From assembly GCA_019187225.1 (NCBI GenBank), contig JABAQQ010000006.1, positions 1-64,000 on the forward strand: a stretch of DNA of 64,000 nt. The letters run 5' to 3'. A model generated the notes under the pieces. That model searched no databases and was not told the DNA's origin. It saw only the letters and a list, made by a program, of their open reading frames with translations. The translations under genes and the position numbers were made by a program. Positions 6,202 to 15,672 of this stretch are shown here, piece by piece; within the stretch, counting starts at the first letter, position 1; each line of letters opens with the position of its first letter. This DNA is from Saprospiraceae bacterium. GTDB lineage: Bacteria > Bacteroidota > Bacteroidia > Chitinophagales > Saprospiraceae.

Positions 6202-8952
6202 ATGAAGACGAATCAACTGCGTTTCTATTTTCCAATTTGGTTGCTTGTTTTGCTGACTTCTTTTTGCCTGTCGGCCCAATCTGCACTTCGCCTTCCGGAG
6301 GGCGTGCAATATGTCACTTCGGTAGAAGGGATCACTGAATACCGACTTGCCAATGGCTTGCAAGTGCTGTTGTTCCCCGATCCATCCAAGCCCATCATCA
6401 CCGTGAATGTCACCTACAAAGTCGGTTCCCGGCACGAAGGATACGGTGAAACGGGCATGGCGCATTTGCTGGAGCACCTGGTGTTCAAAGGGACGCCAAA
6501 ACACCCCAACATTCCGCAGGAATTGACCGAGCACGGCGCCCGTCCGAACGGCACCACCTCCTTCGACCGCACGAACTACTTTGAAACTTTCGACGCGACG
6601 GAAGAAAACCTGCGCTGGGCGCTCGACCTCGAAAGCGACCGGATGGTCAATTCCTTTATCGCTAAAAAAGACCTCGAAAGCGAATTCAGCGTCGTGCGCA
6701 ACGAATATGAATCGGGTGAAAACAGCCCCTTCGGCGTTCTGTACAAACGAATGCTCGGCACGGTGTTCCAATGGCACAACTACGGCAACTCCACCATCGG
6801 CGAAAAATCGGACATCGAAGGCGCGCCCATCGAGCGATTGCAGGCTTTTTACCGCAACTATTACCAACCCGACAACGCAGTGCTGATAGTGGCCGGTAAA
6901 ATTGACGAACAAAAAACGCTCGATCTCGTGCACCAGTACTTTTCCAAAATACCGAAACCGGCCCGTCAGATCATTCCCACCTACACGGAGGAGCCCACGC
7001 AGGACGGCGAACGTCAGATTACGTTGCGCCGCACCGGCGACGTGCAGGTATTCACCTGTATGTACCGCACACCTGCCGCCACCCACTCCGATCACGCGCC
7101 GCTGTCCGTTTTGGGCAACCTGCTGAGCGACGAACCTTCGGGCCGCTTGTACAAAGCACTGGTGGAGAATAAAAAAGCATCGAGTGTGAGCGGAGGCGCA
7201 ATGGGTTTTGCGGAAGCGGGGCTTATGGGCTTTTGGGCCGAAGTGCGCCTCGAACAATCGCTTCCTGACGCCCAGCAGGCGATGCTGTCGGTGCTGGATG
7301 ATCTGAAAAACAATCCGCCTACCAATGAAGAGGTGGAAAAAGCCAGAACGCGTATATTGAAAAACATAGAAATGTCGCTTAAACAAAGCGACCGCGTGGG
7401 CCTGAGCCTGAGCAATTACATCGGTCAGGGCGACTGGCGCCTGATCTTTTATTACCGCGACATGATCGAAAAAGTGACCCCCGACGATGTAAGCCGTGTG
7501 GCGCTGCGCTATCTCAAACCCGCCAACCGCACGCTCGGCTTTTTTATTCCCGAACAAAATCCAGACCGGGCCGAGATCCCCGATGCGCCCAATATTGCTG
7601 AAATGCTCAAGGATTACAAAGGCAAGGCGGCCCTTGCCCAAGGTGAAGATTTCGATCCCTCGCCCGCCAACATCGAGCAACGCACCACCCGTGGCAAATG
7701 CGCGAATGGCATGGAATACGCCTTTTTGCCGAAAGAAAATCGCGGCGACGTGGTGAATGCGACCATCACTTTCCGTTTCGGAACCCTGGAAAACCTGCAA
7801 AACCAGCAAATGGTGGGCAACGCTACCGCTTCCATGCTCGACAAGGGCACAACGGACAAAACCCGCCAGCAGATAAAGGATTTGCAAGACCAGCTCAAAG
7901 CGCGCATCAGCGTGTTCGGCGGCCCATCATCGGCGACGGTCAGCATCGAAACCGATCGCGAACACCTCGCCGACGCCATCCGGCTTGCAGGGGAAATACT
8001 CCGCAAACCTTCTTTCCCGCAAAATGAGTTCGACAAACTCCGCGAAGAGTATCTCGCCGGGCTCGAACAGCAAAAAACCGACCCCAGAGCCCTGGCTTTT
8101 AATGCTTACAGCCGCATTACGAATCCCTACAAAGCAGGCGACCCACGCTACATTATGACGTTCGGCGAAGAAGTCGAAGCCGTTCAGGCCGTTACGCTCG
8201 ACCAGGTGAAGGCTTTTTATCAAAAATTCTATGGCGCATCGGACGCTACCTGCGCCATAGTGGGTGATTTCGACCAGAAACAGATCGAAACTGTGCTGAA
8301 GGAGACGTTCTGCGATTGGAAATCCCCCTCTCCTTTCAAACGCATCGAGAACAAATACATTCCCGTAGCTGCCCGGACGGAGGTGATTCAAACTCCCGAC
8401 AAGGCGAACGCCAACTTAGTGGCAGGTTATGGCTTCGCTATGCGCAACGACCATCCGGACTATCCCGCGCTTACCATTGGCGGCTACATGCTCGGCGGAG
8501 GTTTTCTCAACTCCCGCCTTGCCACCCGTATCCGTCAGAAAGAAGGGCTGAGCTATGGTGTGGGTGGCCGGTTCATGGCCAGCGCCCTCGATGAAGACGG
8601 CGGTTTTTCGGCAAACGCCATTTACAACCCTCAAAACGTGGAAAAACTGGAAGCCGCATTTAAGGAAGAAATAGAAAAAGTGGTCAAAGACGGCTTTACT
8701 CAGGAGGAACTGACGGCTGCCAAGTCCGGATGGCTTCAGTCCCAAAAAGTTAGTCGTTCGAGCGACAACGGCGTCGCGAGTAAGCTCAGTCAGTACCTGT
8801 TTATGGACCGGTCTATGAACTGGGACGCCGATTTTGAAAGCAAAGTGGAAAAACTGACGCTGGCTGAAGTGAACCAGGCGATGAAAAAATACCTCGATTA
8901 TTCAAAAATGATCATTGTGAAGGCCGGGGATTTTAAAAAGGACAAACCATGA
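6202..8952 (+). CDS. M16 family zinc metalloprotease
   Basis: A pitrilysin/insulinase-type peptidase of 916 residues with a signal peptide (MKTNQLRF... ending LSAQ), so it acts in the periplasm or at the outer membrane. The inverted zinc motif HxxEH is H88-L-L-E91-H92, and the downstream Glu ligand lies in the NEYESGE segment. The C-terminal half repeats the M16 fold without the zinc motif and contains the conserved GGGFLNSRL and RxxxGLSYG signature. One chain therefore holds both halves of the usual two-part clamshell. The frame extends 11 codons upstream of the ATG at 6202; the signal peptide decides the start. It overlaps the next gene by four bases (ATGA), implying translational coupling. 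Confidence 0.9.
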   Translation: MKTNQLRFYFPIWLLVLLTSFCLSAQSALRLPEGVQYVTSVEGITEYRLANGLQVLLFPDPSKPIITVNVTYKVGSRHEGYGETGMAHLLEHLVFKGTPKHPNIPQELTEHGARPNGTTSFDRTNYFETFDATEENLRWALDLESDRMVNSFIAKKDLESEFSVVRNEYESGENSPFGVLYKRMLGTVFQWHNYGNSTIGEKSDIEGAPIERLQAFYRNYYQPDNAVLIVAGKIDEQKTLDLVHQYFSKIPKPARQIIPTYTEEPTQDGERQITLRRTGDVQVFTCMYRTPAATHSDHAPLSVLGNLLSDEPSGRLYKALVENKKASSVSGGAMGFAEAGLMGFWAEVRLEQSLPDAQQAMLSVLDDLKNNPPTNEEVEKARTRILKNIEMSLKQSDRVGLSLSNYIGQGDWRLIFYYRDMIEKVTPDDVSRVALRYLKPANRTLGFFIPEQNPDRAEIPDAPNIAEMLKDYKGKAALAQGEDFDPSPANIEQRTTRGKCANGMEYAFLPKENRGDVVNATITFRFGTLENLQNQQMVGNATASMLDKGTTDKTRQQIKDLQDQLKARISVFGGPSSATVSIETDREHLADAIRLAGEILRKPSFPQNEFDKLREEYLAGLEQQKTDPRALAFNAYSRITNPYKAGDPRYIMTFGEEVEAVQAVTLDQVKAFYQKFYGASDATCAIVGDFDQKQIETVLKETFCDWKSPSPFKRIENKYIPVAARTEVIQTPDKANANLVAGYGFAMRNDHPDYPALTIGGYMLGGGFLNSRLATRIRQKEGLSYGVGGRFMASALDEDGGFSANAIYNPQNVEKLEAAFKEEIEKVVKDGFTQEELTAAKSGWLQSQKVSRSSDNGVASKLSQYLFMDRSMNWDADFESKVEKLTLAEVNQAMKKYLDYSKMIIVKAGDFKKDKP

Positions 8953-9623
8953 AGAACATCTGGCTTCCGGCGTTTGCCATTGCTTCACTGATCAACCTGA
9001 TTGGCGTGGCGCTGGCAAATAAAAACCTGGTATTCATTACGAAACCGCTGTTGATGCCCTTGCTGGCGGTCTGGTTGGCGATGGAAACCCATCGCCAACC
9101 ACCGCGTTTTTTGAAAAAAATGGTGCTTGCCGGGCTTGCCTTTGCCACCCTGGGCGATGTGCTGCTCCTCTATGGCGAACAACCGCTTTTTTTCATGCTG
9201 GGATTGGCGGCATTTTTATTAACCCACCTTTCTTATATCACCGGCTTTGCTTCCGTCAGACAGTTTGACAAGGGTTTTTTGCGCAGGCAACCTATGTGGC
9301 TCTTGCCTTTTGCGGCATTTGCGCTCGGTTTGCTGGTCTGGCTGTGGCCGGGCATTCCTGCCGGAATGAAATTGCCGGTAAGCATTTATGCTGTAGTCAT
9401 CACGGTCATGGCGCTGAGCGTCGTCAATTTAAAGGAGAGCATTTCCACCGGCACTCACCGAATGATGACGGCCGGAGCGGTATTGTTCATGTTATCGGAC
9501 AGCCTGATCGCGGTGAGCCGCTTCGGCGGCCATATTCCTTCACCCGGAATACTCATCATGGCGACTTATATCGTCGGACAGTTTTTGATCGTGAAAGGTG
9601 TGCGGGAGGCTTTAAAGCAGTAG
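8949..9623 (+). CDS. YhhN family membrane protein, lysoplasmalogenase-like
   Basis: A 224-residue protein made almost entirely of hydrophobic helices, seven or eight by eye, of the YhhN/TMEM86 family. Characterised members hydrolyse the vinyl-ether bond of lysoplasmalogens in the membrane. The family hallmarks LGDVLLLY, FLLTHLSYI and LFMLSDSLIAVSRF are visible, with conserved Asp residues in membrane segments. Its start overlaps the M16 protease stop. The TAG stop codon (9621-9623) lies inside the first unit of a GGCAGT repeat array, so the gene runs exactly to the repeat. Activity on plasmalogens in this organism is inference. Confidence 0.85.
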   Translation: MKNIWLPAFAIASLINLIGVALANKNLVFITKPLLMPLLAVWLAMETHRQPPRFLKKMVLAGLAFATLGDVLLLYGEQPLFFMLGLAAFLLTHLSYITGFASVRQFDKGFLRRQPMWLLPFAAFALGLLVWLWPGIPAGMKLPVSIYAVVITVMALSVVNLKESISTGTHRMMTAGAVLFMLSDSLIAVSRFGGHIPSPGILIMATYIVGQFLIVKGVREALKQ

Positions 9624-9750
9624 CAGTGGCAGTGGCAGTGGCAGTAGCAGTGGCAGTGGCAGTGGCAGTAGCAGTGGCAGTGGCAGTGGCAGTGGCAGTA
9701 GCAGTGGCAGTGGCAGTGGCAGTGGCAGTGGCAGTAGCAGGAGCAGTGGG
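9616..9750. repeat. GGCAGT/AGCAGT hexamer array, left arm
   Basis: About 22 units of a 6-base repeat (GGCAGT with interspersed AGCAGT), starting within the last codons of the YhhN gene and supplying its stop codon. The array at 9873-10053 is the same repeat in the opposite orientation. Confidence 0.9.
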
Positions 9751-9872
9751 CAGGAGCGATGTGCCGGCGTTGTTCAAAATTCTGTGTCAATTCTTTTGGC
9801 GCACTTGTGTTAAAATTTTGATTATCAATATTTTAAAAAAATTTTAAACACAGATTTTTGAGCACCCTCGAT

Positions 9873-10053
9873 GTGCCCACTGCCACTGCCCACTGCCCAC
9901 TGCCACTGCTACTGCCCACTGCTACTGCTACTGCCCGCTGCCACTGCTACTGCCCACTGCCACTGCCCACTGCCACTGCTACTGCCACTGCTACTGCCCA
10001 CTGCCACTGCTACTGCCCACTGCCACTGCTACTGCCCACTGCCACTGCCCACC
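9873..10053. repeat. CACTGC-type hexamer array, right arm
   Basis: About 180 bases of CCACTG/CTACTG units mixed with CCCACTG heptamers, i.e. the reverse complement of the left array. Its right end lies inside the last codons of lgt and supplies that gene's TAG stop (10029-10031). The ~120-base spacer contains only AT-rich sequence. Confidence 0.9.
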
Positions 10054-11231
10054 GCCTGCCGATTTTTTTTCCACACAAAAATCATCCCTCCGATACTTCC
10101 AAAAAAGAGGAGGACGGAGATGATCTCGGCCTGCGTCAGTTGCATACCCAGTACGTCGTGCACCACATTGACGCGGATTTTTTCAATTAAAAACCGCTCT
10201 ACAGCGATCAGGGCGAGGTAAATGAAAAAAAGCATGCCGGGTATATGGATGCGTTTGCGCAGTGCCCACAGGATGCCGAAAATGGCGAGCATCATCATCA
10301 CTTCGTAAAAAGGCGTGGGATAAACGGGGTCGGACAGTTGCATGCAGTAGTCCCATGAACAATCAGGGATGGATATGCTCGGCACGGGGTCGGTGTTCGT
10401 AGTATTGAGCACATTATGAGGATAGCGCGATGCCCACGCCCAATCGGGCAACCAGGAGAGCCAGTCTGGTTTCGGTGTGTTGTTCACGATACCCCAGTCG
10501 CCGTCGCCGGAAAGTTGACAGCCGATGCGGCCAACACCATAACCCGCCGTCAGGGCAGGCGCTACCGCGTCGGCCGAGGGCCAGAAGGGGATGTTGTTGC
10601 GCCACATATACGTCACCACGGCTACAAATCCCAGCACCAACCCGCCGAAAAATGCCAGTCCACCGCCGGAAGTGAGCGAACCGATAGGGTCTTGCAGAAA
10701 GGATTCCCAATTGTCGAACAAATCGAAAACTTTAGCGCCGACGATGCCGCCCACAGCTGCCCAAACGGTCATTTCGCTGATGCGGTCGTGCGGATAGATC
10801 AATACCTCGCGGGTCACGGGTGGATTTTTGCGCTTCCGGTGCGCATCCCACCAGGTGAGGCCACCCATAACGGCTGCGCCAAACAAACCGGCCAGCCAAT
10901 GCATTTTTCCGGAAAGGATCACCGAAGCCGGGTCCACCCGGAAAATGTCGTAATGTTGATAGGCATACATTCCCTTGCCCGCCAGCAACAGACCGACTAC
11001 CGCATTCGATATGATCTCACCCGGCGTGGCAGGCAATCCCTCCGTTGCCGTCGTTTTGGCCGGCTGGTAGAAACCTTCCCCCGCTTTCCTCTTCAGCTCG
11101 ATGTAGTACACCACCGCACTGGTCAGAAAAGCGATGGCGAGAAAAAAACCGAAGGTCTTAAAGATCGAAAGCCAGTTGTCCGGCTGGGTGCCAAACAACG
11201 CGTGCGCGAGGTATGAAAGATCGGGATACAT
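10029..11231 (-). CDS. lgt: Prolipoprotein diacylglyceryl transferase
   Basis: Transfers diacylglycerol from phosphatidylglycerol to the lipobox cysteine of prolipoproteins in the inner membrane, the first step of lipoprotein maturation. The signature GVGRIGCQLSGDGDWG contains the essential Arg. Several transmembrane helices and the PTPFYE and LIEKIRVN segments in the C-terminal part also fit Lgt. It has 400 residues from the ATG at 11231. The frame continues another 36 codons, but these are a translation of the GTGAGAG repeat. The last residues (AVGSGSGQ) and the stop come from the hexamer array, so the natural C terminus has been replaced or extended by repeat sequence. The gene fits the several predicted lipoproteins nearby. 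Confidence 0.92.
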   Translation of the reverse strand: MYPDLSYLAHALFGTQPDNWLSIFKTFGFFLAIAFLTSAVVYYIELKRKAGEGFYQPAKTTATEGLPATPGEIISNAVVGLLLAGKGMYAYQHYDIFRVDPASVILSGKMHWLAGLFGAAVMGGLTWWDAHRKRKNPPVTREVLIYPHDRISEMTVWAAVGGIVGAKVFDLFDNWESFLQDPIGSLTSGGGLAFFGGLVLGFVAVVTYMWRNNIPFWPSADAVAPALTAGYGVGRIGCQLSGDGDWGIVNNTPKPDWLSWLPDWAWASRYPHNVLNTTNTDPVPSISIPDCSWDYCMQLSDPVYPTPFYEVMMMLAIFGILWALRKRIHIPGMLFFIYLALIAVERFLIEKIRVNVVHDVLGMQLTQAEIISVLLFFGSIGGMIFVWKKNRQAVGSGSGQ

Positions 11232-11232
11232 G

Positions 11233-11281
11233 TGTGAGAGTCGTGAGAGGGTGAGAGTCGTGAGAGGCGTGAGAAGGTGAA
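11233..11281. repeat. GTGAGAG-based tandem repeat
   Basis: Five GTGAGA(G) units with 1-2 base spacers immediately before the lgt start codon, inside the predicted 5' leader. Confidence 0.75.
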
Positions 11282-11336
11282 AGAGGCTAAAAGGAAATAA
11301 ATGTTTGAGAACCAATTTTTTGTATAAAAACCGCGG

Positions 11337-11344
11337 CAAAGATA
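11337..11344 (-). promoter_or_regulatory. -7 promoter box of lgt
   Basis: Minus-strand TATCTTTG matches TAnnTTTG exactly, 106 bases before the lgt start. The leader would include the GTGAGAG repeat. No clear -33 element is seen. Confidence 0.45.
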
Positions 11345-11465
11345 AAAAGGAGAGTGGGAAAATTATTTTACACAGGGCGGCCTTTCGTAAAATCGAAGCA
11401 GGAATGATATTAAACGAAAAAAACGACTTTTGCCCATCCTAAACCAGGAACCGGCAACTGATAAC

Positions 11466-11484
11466 AAATAACCAACAACCAACA
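11466..11484. repeat. AACCAAC heptamer repeat before trmB
   Basis: About 2.5 units ending two bases before the GTG start codon of trmB. The same unit occurs before sodA at 12236-12284. Confidence 0.6.
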
Positions 11485-11486
11485 CC

Positions 11487-12179
11487 GTGGGCCGCAAAAA
11501 CAAACTCCGCAAATTCGCCGAGGTGCTTTCGTTTCCAAACGTATATGAATGCTACAACGTTCAGCAACCAACGTTGGTCGGCGCGGGCATGGAGCCGATT
11601 GACCTCAAAGGGAAATGGAACGAATTGCATTTCAAAAACGACCATCCGATCACCCTCGAACTCGCCTGCGGCGGCGGCGAATACACCGTAGGGCTGGCCC
11701 GGCAATTTCCGGAGCGCAATTTTATCGGGGTGGATGTGAAAGGCAACCGCCTGTGGAAAGGCGCAAAAACTGCCCTCGGGCAAAATATCGCCAACGCCGC
11801 GTTCCTGCGCACCCGCATCGAGATCATCGAACACTTTTTTGCGCCGAACGAAGTCAGCGAGATATGGATCACTTTCCCCGACCCTTTTCCACGTGCCAGC
11901 AAGGAAAACCGGCGGCTTACCTCGCCTTTTTTTCACGAAAAATACCGGCAGATACTCCTACCCGGCGGGCTCGTGCACCTGAAACACGACGATCCCGCTT
12001 TTTATCAATTCACCCTCGACACCATTGCGGCCGACCCCCGTTGCACGTTGATCTATAAAAATGACGACATCTATGCCGGACCGCTGCCTTATCCCGAACT
12101 CGCCATACAGACCTTGTACGAGTCATTTCACCTAGCGGAAGGAAAGAAAATAAAATACGTGCGGTATAAAATTTCGTAA
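11487..12179 (+). CDS. trmB: tRNA (guanine-N7-)-methyltransferase
   Basis: Makes m7G46 in the tRNA variable loop using SAM. The 230-residue protein has the N-terminal GRKNKL basic start typical of TrmB from this phylum, the SAM-binding [11 protein letters not shown] segment, the acidic VDVKG at the end of strand 2, and the diagnostic FPDPFPR motif for tRNA recognition. The start is GTG, directly after a heptamer array; the methionine-like position matches the family N terminus. A GACTTTTG box at 11425-11432 could be its promoter. Confidence 0.92.
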   Translation: MGRKNKLRKFAEVLSFPNVYECYNVQQPTLVGAGMEPIDLKGKWNELHFKNDHPITLELACGGGEYTVGLARQFPERNFIGVDVKGNRLWKGAKTALGQNIANAAFLRTRIEIIEHFFAPNEVSEIWITFPDPFPRASKENRRLTSPFFHEKYRQILLPGGLVHLKHDDPAFYQFTLDTIAADPRCTLIYKNDDIYAGPLPYPELAIQTLYESFHLAEGKKIKYVRYKIS

Positions 12180-12235
12180 CGTACCGGCAATCCGTCTGCG
12201 GCATAACTGAACTTCTTACTTTTACCATTGTTCTC

Positions 12236-12284
12236 CACCAACCAACAACCAACAACCAATCACTAATAACTAATAACCAATCCA
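12236..12284. repeat. AACCAAC/AACCAAT heptamer array before sodA
   Basis: About seven loosely conserved 7-base units fill the space up to two bases before the sodA ATG. A TACTTTTA box at 12217-12224, a near match to the -7 consensus, lies at its left edge. Confidence 0.7.
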
Positions 12285-12286
12285 TC

Positions 12287-12904
12287 ATGGCTTTTACTCT
12301 GCCCGACCTCCCTTACGCTTTCAGCGCCCTCGAACCGCACGTGGATGCCCGCACCATGGAAATCCACCACGGCAAACACCACGCCGCCTACGTCAACAAC
12401 CTGAACGCCGCCCTGCAGGGCAGCGACTATGAAGGCAAAAGCCTCGAAGAACTGATGGCCAATATCTCCAAACTCCCGGTCGCTGTGCGCAACAACGGCG
12501 GCGGCCACTGGAACCATACGATGTTCTGGGAGATCATGAGCCCGAACGGAGGCGGCGAACCCACCGGCGACGTGGCTTCCAAGATCGCCAAAAATTTCGG
12601 CTCCTTCGACGAGTTCAAAAAACAATTCTCGCAAGCCGCCACTACCCGCTTCGGCTCCGGCTGGGCCTGGCTCTGCGTGGACGGCGATGACAACCTATTC
12701 GTGACCAGCACACCCAATCAGGATAACCCGTTGATGGACGTCGCCGAGAAAAAAGGCCAGCCCATCCTCGGCCTCGATGTATGGGAACACGCCTACTATC
12801 TTCACTACCAGAACCGCAGACCCGACTACATCGCCGCTTGGTGGAACGTGGTGAATTGGGAGGAAGTGGAACGGCGGTATAGGAGCGCGGTAAGGTCGAA
12901 TTGA
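12287..12904 (+). CDS. sodA: Superoxide dismutase, Mn/Fe family
   Basis: Converts superoxide to peroxide and oxygen in the cytoplasm. All four metal ligands are visible: H27, H77, D164 and H168 (DVWEHAYY). The TPNQDNP segment places the active-site Gln as in Mn-type enzymes such as E. coli SodA, so manganese or cambialistic use is likely; metal choice cannot be settled from sequence alone. Length (205 residues) and the C-terminal NRRPDYI and WNVVNW blocks are standard. It is followed by a strong terminator and stands alone. Confidence 0.95.
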   Translation: MAFTLPDLPYAFSALEPHVDARTMEIHHGKHHAAYVNNLNAALQGSDYEGKSLEELMANISKLPVAVRNNGGGHWNHTMFWEIMSPNGGGEPTGDVASKIAKNFGSFDEFKKQFSQAATTRFGSGWAWLCVDGDDNLFVTSTPNQDNPLMDVAEKKGQPILGLDVWEHAYYLHYQNRRPDYIAAWWNVVNWEEVERRYRSAVRSN

Positions 12905-12985
12905 GATGGAGTGGTTTGAAAATGCTTTGAGATTGCCTCCCGGAAATGAATCACTTTTACATTGGGTGTAAATGATAAAAATATA

Positions 12986-13026
12986 CCGCCCGGCCAAGCA
13001 TTATTGCGTTGGCCGGGCGGTTTTTT
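12986..13026 (+). terminator. Terminator after sodA
   Basis: A GC-rich stem of about 15 bp with one bulge (12986-13000 with 13005-13020) followed by six T. It separates sodA from the convergent subtilase gene. Confidence 0.88.
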
Positions 13027-13063
13027 ATGAGAATGCAGGGGAGTGGTCAGTCACCGGAAAAGG

Positions 13064-14395
13064 TCAGATGCGGGAAGCCGCTTTATACACCACGCCGTTT
13101 CTCGTCACCGTTCCGTTTTGCAGCGGGTTGGCTTGGCGCCAGTGCACGATGCCTGCTACGTGCGGGGTTGCCATCGAAGTGCCCGTCATGTAAGCGTAGC
13201 CGCTGCCAAGGTAAGTGGAATAGACGCTCGTACCGACTCCAATCCAGTCAATCGGCGCGCCGTTGGTAACCAGATTGTAGTTGGAGCTGGTGTTCCAGGC
13301 ATTCGCGCAGGTCATATTGGCGATGGTCAGGATCTTGGTGCCGCTGATGCATCCTGGCTGGTAGTTGCCTGCGTAGGCTCCATTGTTGCCTGCTGCGATA
13401 ATCACCCATGTGCCCGAATTGCCGAGATTTTGGACGGCTGCTTTCAGGGGAGAATAAGTAGCGCAACCCGAACCGTAGTAGCCGCCGATGCTGAGGTTGA
13501 CCACATCACCTGCAATGTCGTAGATTGATACGTGGTTGAGGGCTGCGAGAAGCGTGGAATTATAGTAAGTATTGCCGCAACCGTCGAATATTTTGACCGG
13601 TACGACCCAGGCGCCTGCCGACATGCCTACGACGCCAATGGTATTGTTTTTGGCAGCCGCCGTGCCAGCCACATGAGTGCCGTGGCCGAGGCAATCCTCG
13701 TAAGTGCCGCCCACGAATGATTTGGCATAGGTAGCATTGGTGACTACGTTCAGGTCGGGGTGGCTCGACTGGACGCCGGAGTCCACGATCCAGATCCATT
13801 TATCGCTGGTGCTGCCGTTGGCGGAACCGCCGTGGCGGGTGATGCCGCAAGGCGTGATCTGCGCTTCGGGCGCGTCGCCGGGCTGATCCACGGATTCCAG
13901 CACGTCGTTGACAGCGATCTGCATGTCTTGTTCGATGCTTTTCACATTGGGGTCGTCCAGTAGGGCTTTTACCTGGTCTGCGGTGAGTTCGGCGGTGAAG
14001 CCGGCAATTAGTTGGCCATAAGTAGCGGACACTTTATCGCGGGCAATCCCAACCTGGGCGATGAAGTTTTCCACGCCGGCCTCGACTTCCTGGCGACGGC
14101 TGGCGCTGCGGTCTTCAATGGCAGTAGGACGCAAAGGTGTTTCCGTTTCATCGAGAACGGCCGGACGCAGGTAACTTTCCTCCAGCATCACGATATAGCG
14201 GCCGGGTACGCCTTGTTTTTCAGGTACGAAAAAACGTTCGGGGTGTTGGGCTGCCAGGGCGGCGATGCTGCCGGCATCGGTCAGATTTTGTCCGGGTTCG
14301 AAGAAGTTGTCTTTACGGCAGGAGGGAAAAAACAGGGAAGCGAGGGTGGCAACTGCGAGGGTGAGCGTTGCAAGACGAATTTCAAACGATTTCAT
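13064..14395 (-). CDS. Subtilisin-like (S8) serine protease, predicted lipoprotein
   Basis: A 443-residue exported protease. The signal sequence ends in a lipobox-like FPSC with C26, so the protein is probably lipid-anchored. An inhibitor-I9-type propeptide follows (GRYIVMLEE and the GFTAELTADQV segment, ~65-160). The catalytic domain shows D205 (IVDSGV), H238 (GHGTHVAG), oxyanion N337 (AAGNNG) and S407 (GTSMATPH), the order of the proteinase K/subtilisin group. There is no T9SS sorting domain, unlike many secreted proteases of this phylum. Several Cys residues suggest disulfides. Neighbours are unrelated. Confidence 0.92.
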   Translation of the reverse strand: MKSFEIRLATLTLAVATLASLFFPSCRKDNFFEPGQNLTDAGSIAALAAQHPERFFVPEKQGVPGRYIVMLEESYLRPAVLDETETPLRPTAIEDRSASRRQEVEAGVENFIAQVGIARDKVSATYGQLIAGFTAELTADQVKALLDDPNVKSIEQDMQIAVNDVLESVDQPGDAPEAQITPCGITRHGGSANGSTSDKWIWIVDSGVQSSHPDLNVVTNATYAKSFVGGTYEDCLGHGTHVAGTAAAKNNTIGVVGMSAGAWVVPVKIFDGCGNTYYNSTLLAALNHVSIYDIAGDVVNLSIGGYYGSGCATYSPLKAAVQNLGNSGTWVIIAAGNNGAYAGNYQPGCISGTKILTIANMTCANAWNTSSNYNLVTNGAPIDWIGVGTSVYSTYLGSGYAYMTGTSMATPHVAGIVHWRQANPLQNGTVTRNGVVYKAASRI

Positions 14396-14545
14396 GTTGT
14401 CAGAATTTAAATGGTAAATGATGGTGCGTTTACGTTCTTAAAAGTTGGTGGCTGTTTTTACCGATAGGTACCCACCTGCCACCCGACTTTTGTGAGTGGA
14501 TTGCACCTTTTTAAAAATGTTATCAGCAACGCAGCTTCGCGGGAT

Positions 14546-14581
14546 AAAAAAATTGCCCGGTCGTACTTGCATACGCCGGGC
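14546..14581 (-). terminator. Terminator after folE
   Basis: On the minus strand a 10-bp GC-rich hairpin with a one-base bulge (14555-14581) is followed by a run of T. It lies 37 bases after the folE stop. Confidence 0.75.
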
Positions 14582-14617
14582 GGTCGTGTTTGATTTGTTT
14601 TTTCCCTCTAAAATGAT

Positions 14618-15313
14618 CTACTCAGGCATTCTGGAATGCACAGCCATAAGGAATTCCTGTTTGGTTGTCTCGTTCAGAAATTTCCCGGAATATTCTGCCG
14701 TGATGGTGCTCGCGCCGTGGTGTTCCACGCCGCGCGCCTGGACGCACATGTGACGGGCATCTATGTAGACCGCCACATCGTCCGTTTTTAATACTTTTTT
14801 CAATTCCTCCGCGATTTGTATCGTGAGGCGCTCCTGCACCTGCGGGCGGCGCGCAAAAAAGTCCACGATGCGGTTTAGTTTGGAAAGACCGATCACGCGG
14901 CCATTGGGAATGTAAGCCACGTGCGCCACGCCGAAGATCGGCTGGAAATGATGCTCGCAAGTGCTTTGTAAAGGGATGTTGCGCTCCACGACAAGCCGCC
15001 GGTATTGGTATTTGTTTTCAAAAGTGGTCATGGCGGGTTTGTTGACAGGATTGAGGCCGCGAAATATTTCGTTCACGTACATCTTTGCGACCCGGCGTGG
15101 AGTGCCGCGCAAGCTGTCGTCGCGCAGGTCGAGGCCGAGCAAATCCATGATCTCTGCAAAATGGCCGGAAATCCGTTCGATTTTCTCGGCATCACTCAGT
15201 TCAAATGCATGGGCGTTCAAGGGCGTGTCGGAAGCAGTCGCAATATGAAGATCACCCAGATCGTCCGTGTCGGCAAGGCCAGCAACGTGGCCGTTCAGCA
15301 TGAAGTCAGACAT
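14618..15313 (-). CDS. folE: GTP cyclohydrolase I
   Basis: Converts GTP to dihydroneopterin triphosphate, first step of folate/pterin synthesis (or feeding queuosine synthesis; a queuosine-precursor transporter is encoded at 42.5 kb). The zinc ligands C119, H122 (TCEHHF) and C190 (HMCVQARG) are in place, and RGTPRRVAKM and SKLNRIVDFFARRPQ are the standard helices. The ATG at 15313 gives 231 residues; the frame extends 26 codons without homology. The N-terminal ~40 residues are variable in this family. Confidence 0.95.
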   Translation of the reverse strand: MSDFMLNGHVAGLADTDDLGDLHIATASDTPLNAHAFELSDAEKIERISGHFAEIMDLLGLDLRDDSLRGTPRRVAKMYVNEIFRGLNPVNKPAMTTFENKYQYRRLVVERNIPLQSTCEHHFQPIFGVAHVAYIPNGRVIGLSKLNRIVDFFARRPQVQERLTIQIAEELKKVLKTDDVAVYIDARHMCVQARGVEHHGASTITAEYSGKFLNETTKQEFLMAVHSRMPE

Positions 15314-15672
15314 TAAATAAAGATTTTTACAGATTGAACGCAGAGCCCGCATCGGTTTTTGAAATGCGCTTAATACGAGCAGGAGTTCCAATGGAACAAC
15401 ACGGCCTGAAAACTGTTTAACCTTTTTGATTTAATTTTTATAATTTATTAAACAAAACCATATCGAATACCAATTTTTAGTGAGATATAAGTGCACAGAA
15501 CCTGGAAATAAACAACATTTAAGCGTTTTGTAAGGCGAGACCGTCACTTTTGCTGCATGGTTCGGACGTTCGACCTCAGAAACAATAAATACGAATCGCG
15601 AAGGTCGCCCGGGTAAAAAGAGGATACGGACGAACCTTTGCCCGGGTGATTCGAGCACAACTTCAATTAATC
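15314..15672. other. Intergenic region between divergent genes
   Basis: 359 bases separate folE (left) from the hypothetical gene at 15673 (right). CACTTTTG (15547-15554) and AACCTTTG (15633-15640) are one-mismatch matches to the -7 box reading right. I see no gene, RNA or repeat here. Confidence 0.4.

Noticed and set aside
6187-7887. Long ORF on the minus strand inside the M16 protease gene
   Set aside because: It is a frame shadow with no recognisable domain. The plus-strand frame has complete M16 motifs.
9556-9790. ORFs encoding Ala-Thr, Cys-His and Val-Ala repeats at the hexamer arrays
   Set aside because: They are translations of the repeat in other frames; adjacent genes end inside the arrays.
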